From: Candidatus Eiseniibacteriota bacterium
GTDB taxonomy: Bacteria; Eisenbacteria; RBG-16-71-46; JACRLI01
Length of the DNA: 51,183 nt
Direction of reading: 5' to 3'
NCBI GenBank assembly: GCA_025351485.1
Contig: JANXVU010000044.1
Span: 1-51,183, forward strand
Made by a program: the position numbers and the translations under genes. The notes beneath the pieces are model-generated. The model saw only the letters and a list, made by a program, of their open reading frames with translations. It had not been told where the DNA came from and made no database searches. This document shows positions 50,902 through 51,183 of the stretch, in pieces (position 1 is the stretch's first letter; each line of letters opens with the position of its first letter).

Positions 50902-51183
50902 GATTACCTCGTTCATCGAGCCACAGGAGCGGCTCTTCGTGAAAACCACTGCGGTCGTCGGCCAGGCGGTGGCTCCTGGCCTCCGCGAGCTTGCCCGATC
51001 CGACCGCGACGATGACGTAGCTGTACCAGGGCCAGGCGCCTTCGATGTCGAACCGCGAAGGCCGCGCGGCCACGTCGGGGTGCGAGTGGTAGATGCCCAG
51101 CACCGAGAGTCCCGCCGCCCCGGCCTCGCGCTCGGCCCGCACAAAGTCCCCGGGCTCGATCCGAAAGTGGCGCTGCGGCGCTT
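50822..51183 (-). CDS. JAMM/M67 metallopeptidase (Mec/RadC-JAB-like), 5' end beyond the window
   Basis: The frame runs in from the right edge (APQRHFRIEPGDFVRAEREA...) and contains the JAMM motif GIYHSHPDVAARPSRFD: His-x-His, Ser and Asp as zinc ligands and second-shell residues, followed by AWPWYSYVIVAVG. This is the bacterial Mec+/JAB1 group that cleaves after the Gly-Gly of ubiquitin-like sulfur carriers; the N-terminal catalytic Glu lies outside the window. The stop at 50822 is 80 bases inside the next gene in another frame, so the two are tightly coupled. In mycobacteria a related protease frees cysteine from CysO. Confidence 0.87.
   Translation of the reverse strand, partial: APQRHFRIEPGDFVRAEREAGAAGLSVLGIYHSHPDVAARPSRFDIEGAWPWYSYVIVAVGSGKLAEARSHRLADDRSGFHEEPLLWLDERGNHVRPNLDPDAAARLRRPTGEPPGDRP

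Overview
The window is GC-rich (roughly 65-70% by eye), densely coded bacterial DNA. It looks like chromosome from an uncultured Gram-negative. Many proteins carry Sec signal peptides, one is a lipoprotein, and one (38510-40648) ends in a T9SS/FlgD-like C-terminal sorting domain typical of FCB-group phyla. With the TTG/GTG starts, I infer an FCB-type lineage such as Candidatus Eisenbacteria, at low confidence. I see no rRNA, tRNA, CRISPR or prophage. The only mobile DNA is a possible transposase N-terminus cut by the left edge.

Layout. 1-5.5 kb: edge transposase fragment, a secreted protein, a membrane/TPR protein, an IscA-type Fe-S protein, a secreted hydrolase. 5.5-10.4 kb: a candidate 6S-like structured RNA, a histidine kinase and sigma-54 response regulator pair, a sigma-54 promoter with tandem upstream sites just behind it, then an SPFH/ribbon-helix-helix operon and a tiny basic protein. 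10.4-20.5 kb: an S9 peptidase, a PAS-GAF-PAS sensor without output domain, an SDR operon, a P5C dehydrogenase broken by one amber codon, and a debranching-enzyme-like gene coupled to pyruvate kinase. 20.5-24 kb: a long leader, two tandem paralogous secreted proteins, glutaryl-CoA dehydrogenase. 24-31.8 kb: a tightly coupled FtsX-permease/ABC-ATPase/AttH-like export operon, an M28-PDZ peptidase, a WYL protein and an unknown. 31.8-36.8 kb: an ECF sigma/anti-sigma/metal-sensor-like operon divergent from an AraC regulator, then seven-iron ferredoxin, thioredoxin-like protein, zinc ribbon and O-methyltransferase. 36.9-42.2 kb: a TolB/CsgG-like lipoprotein, a secreted matrixin-type metalloprotease and three cupredoxins. 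42.3-51.2 kb, minus strand: glcDEF with a rhodanese-metallo-beta-lactamase fusion and DinB proteins, and a MoaD-MoeB-rhodanese fusion next to a JAMM peptidase.

Most interesting signals. (1) Six secreted proteins at three separated loci, of at least three unrelated folds, share a C-terminal motif [TS]W[GS]xL[KR]xxY[RS]. It behaves like a sorting or anchoring tag that I do not recognise from any named family. (2) The MoaD-E1-rhodanese fusion has an internal Gly-Gly and sits beside a JAMM protease, suggesting a ubiquitin-like sulfur carrier released by proteolysis. (3) A sigma-54 promoter lies directly behind a sigma-54 activator gene and would make a short RNA. (4) The intergenic RNA candidate at 5.5 kb. 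(5) The rearranged MacB/AttH export operon. All functions are inferred from sequence reading alone; no search was run.
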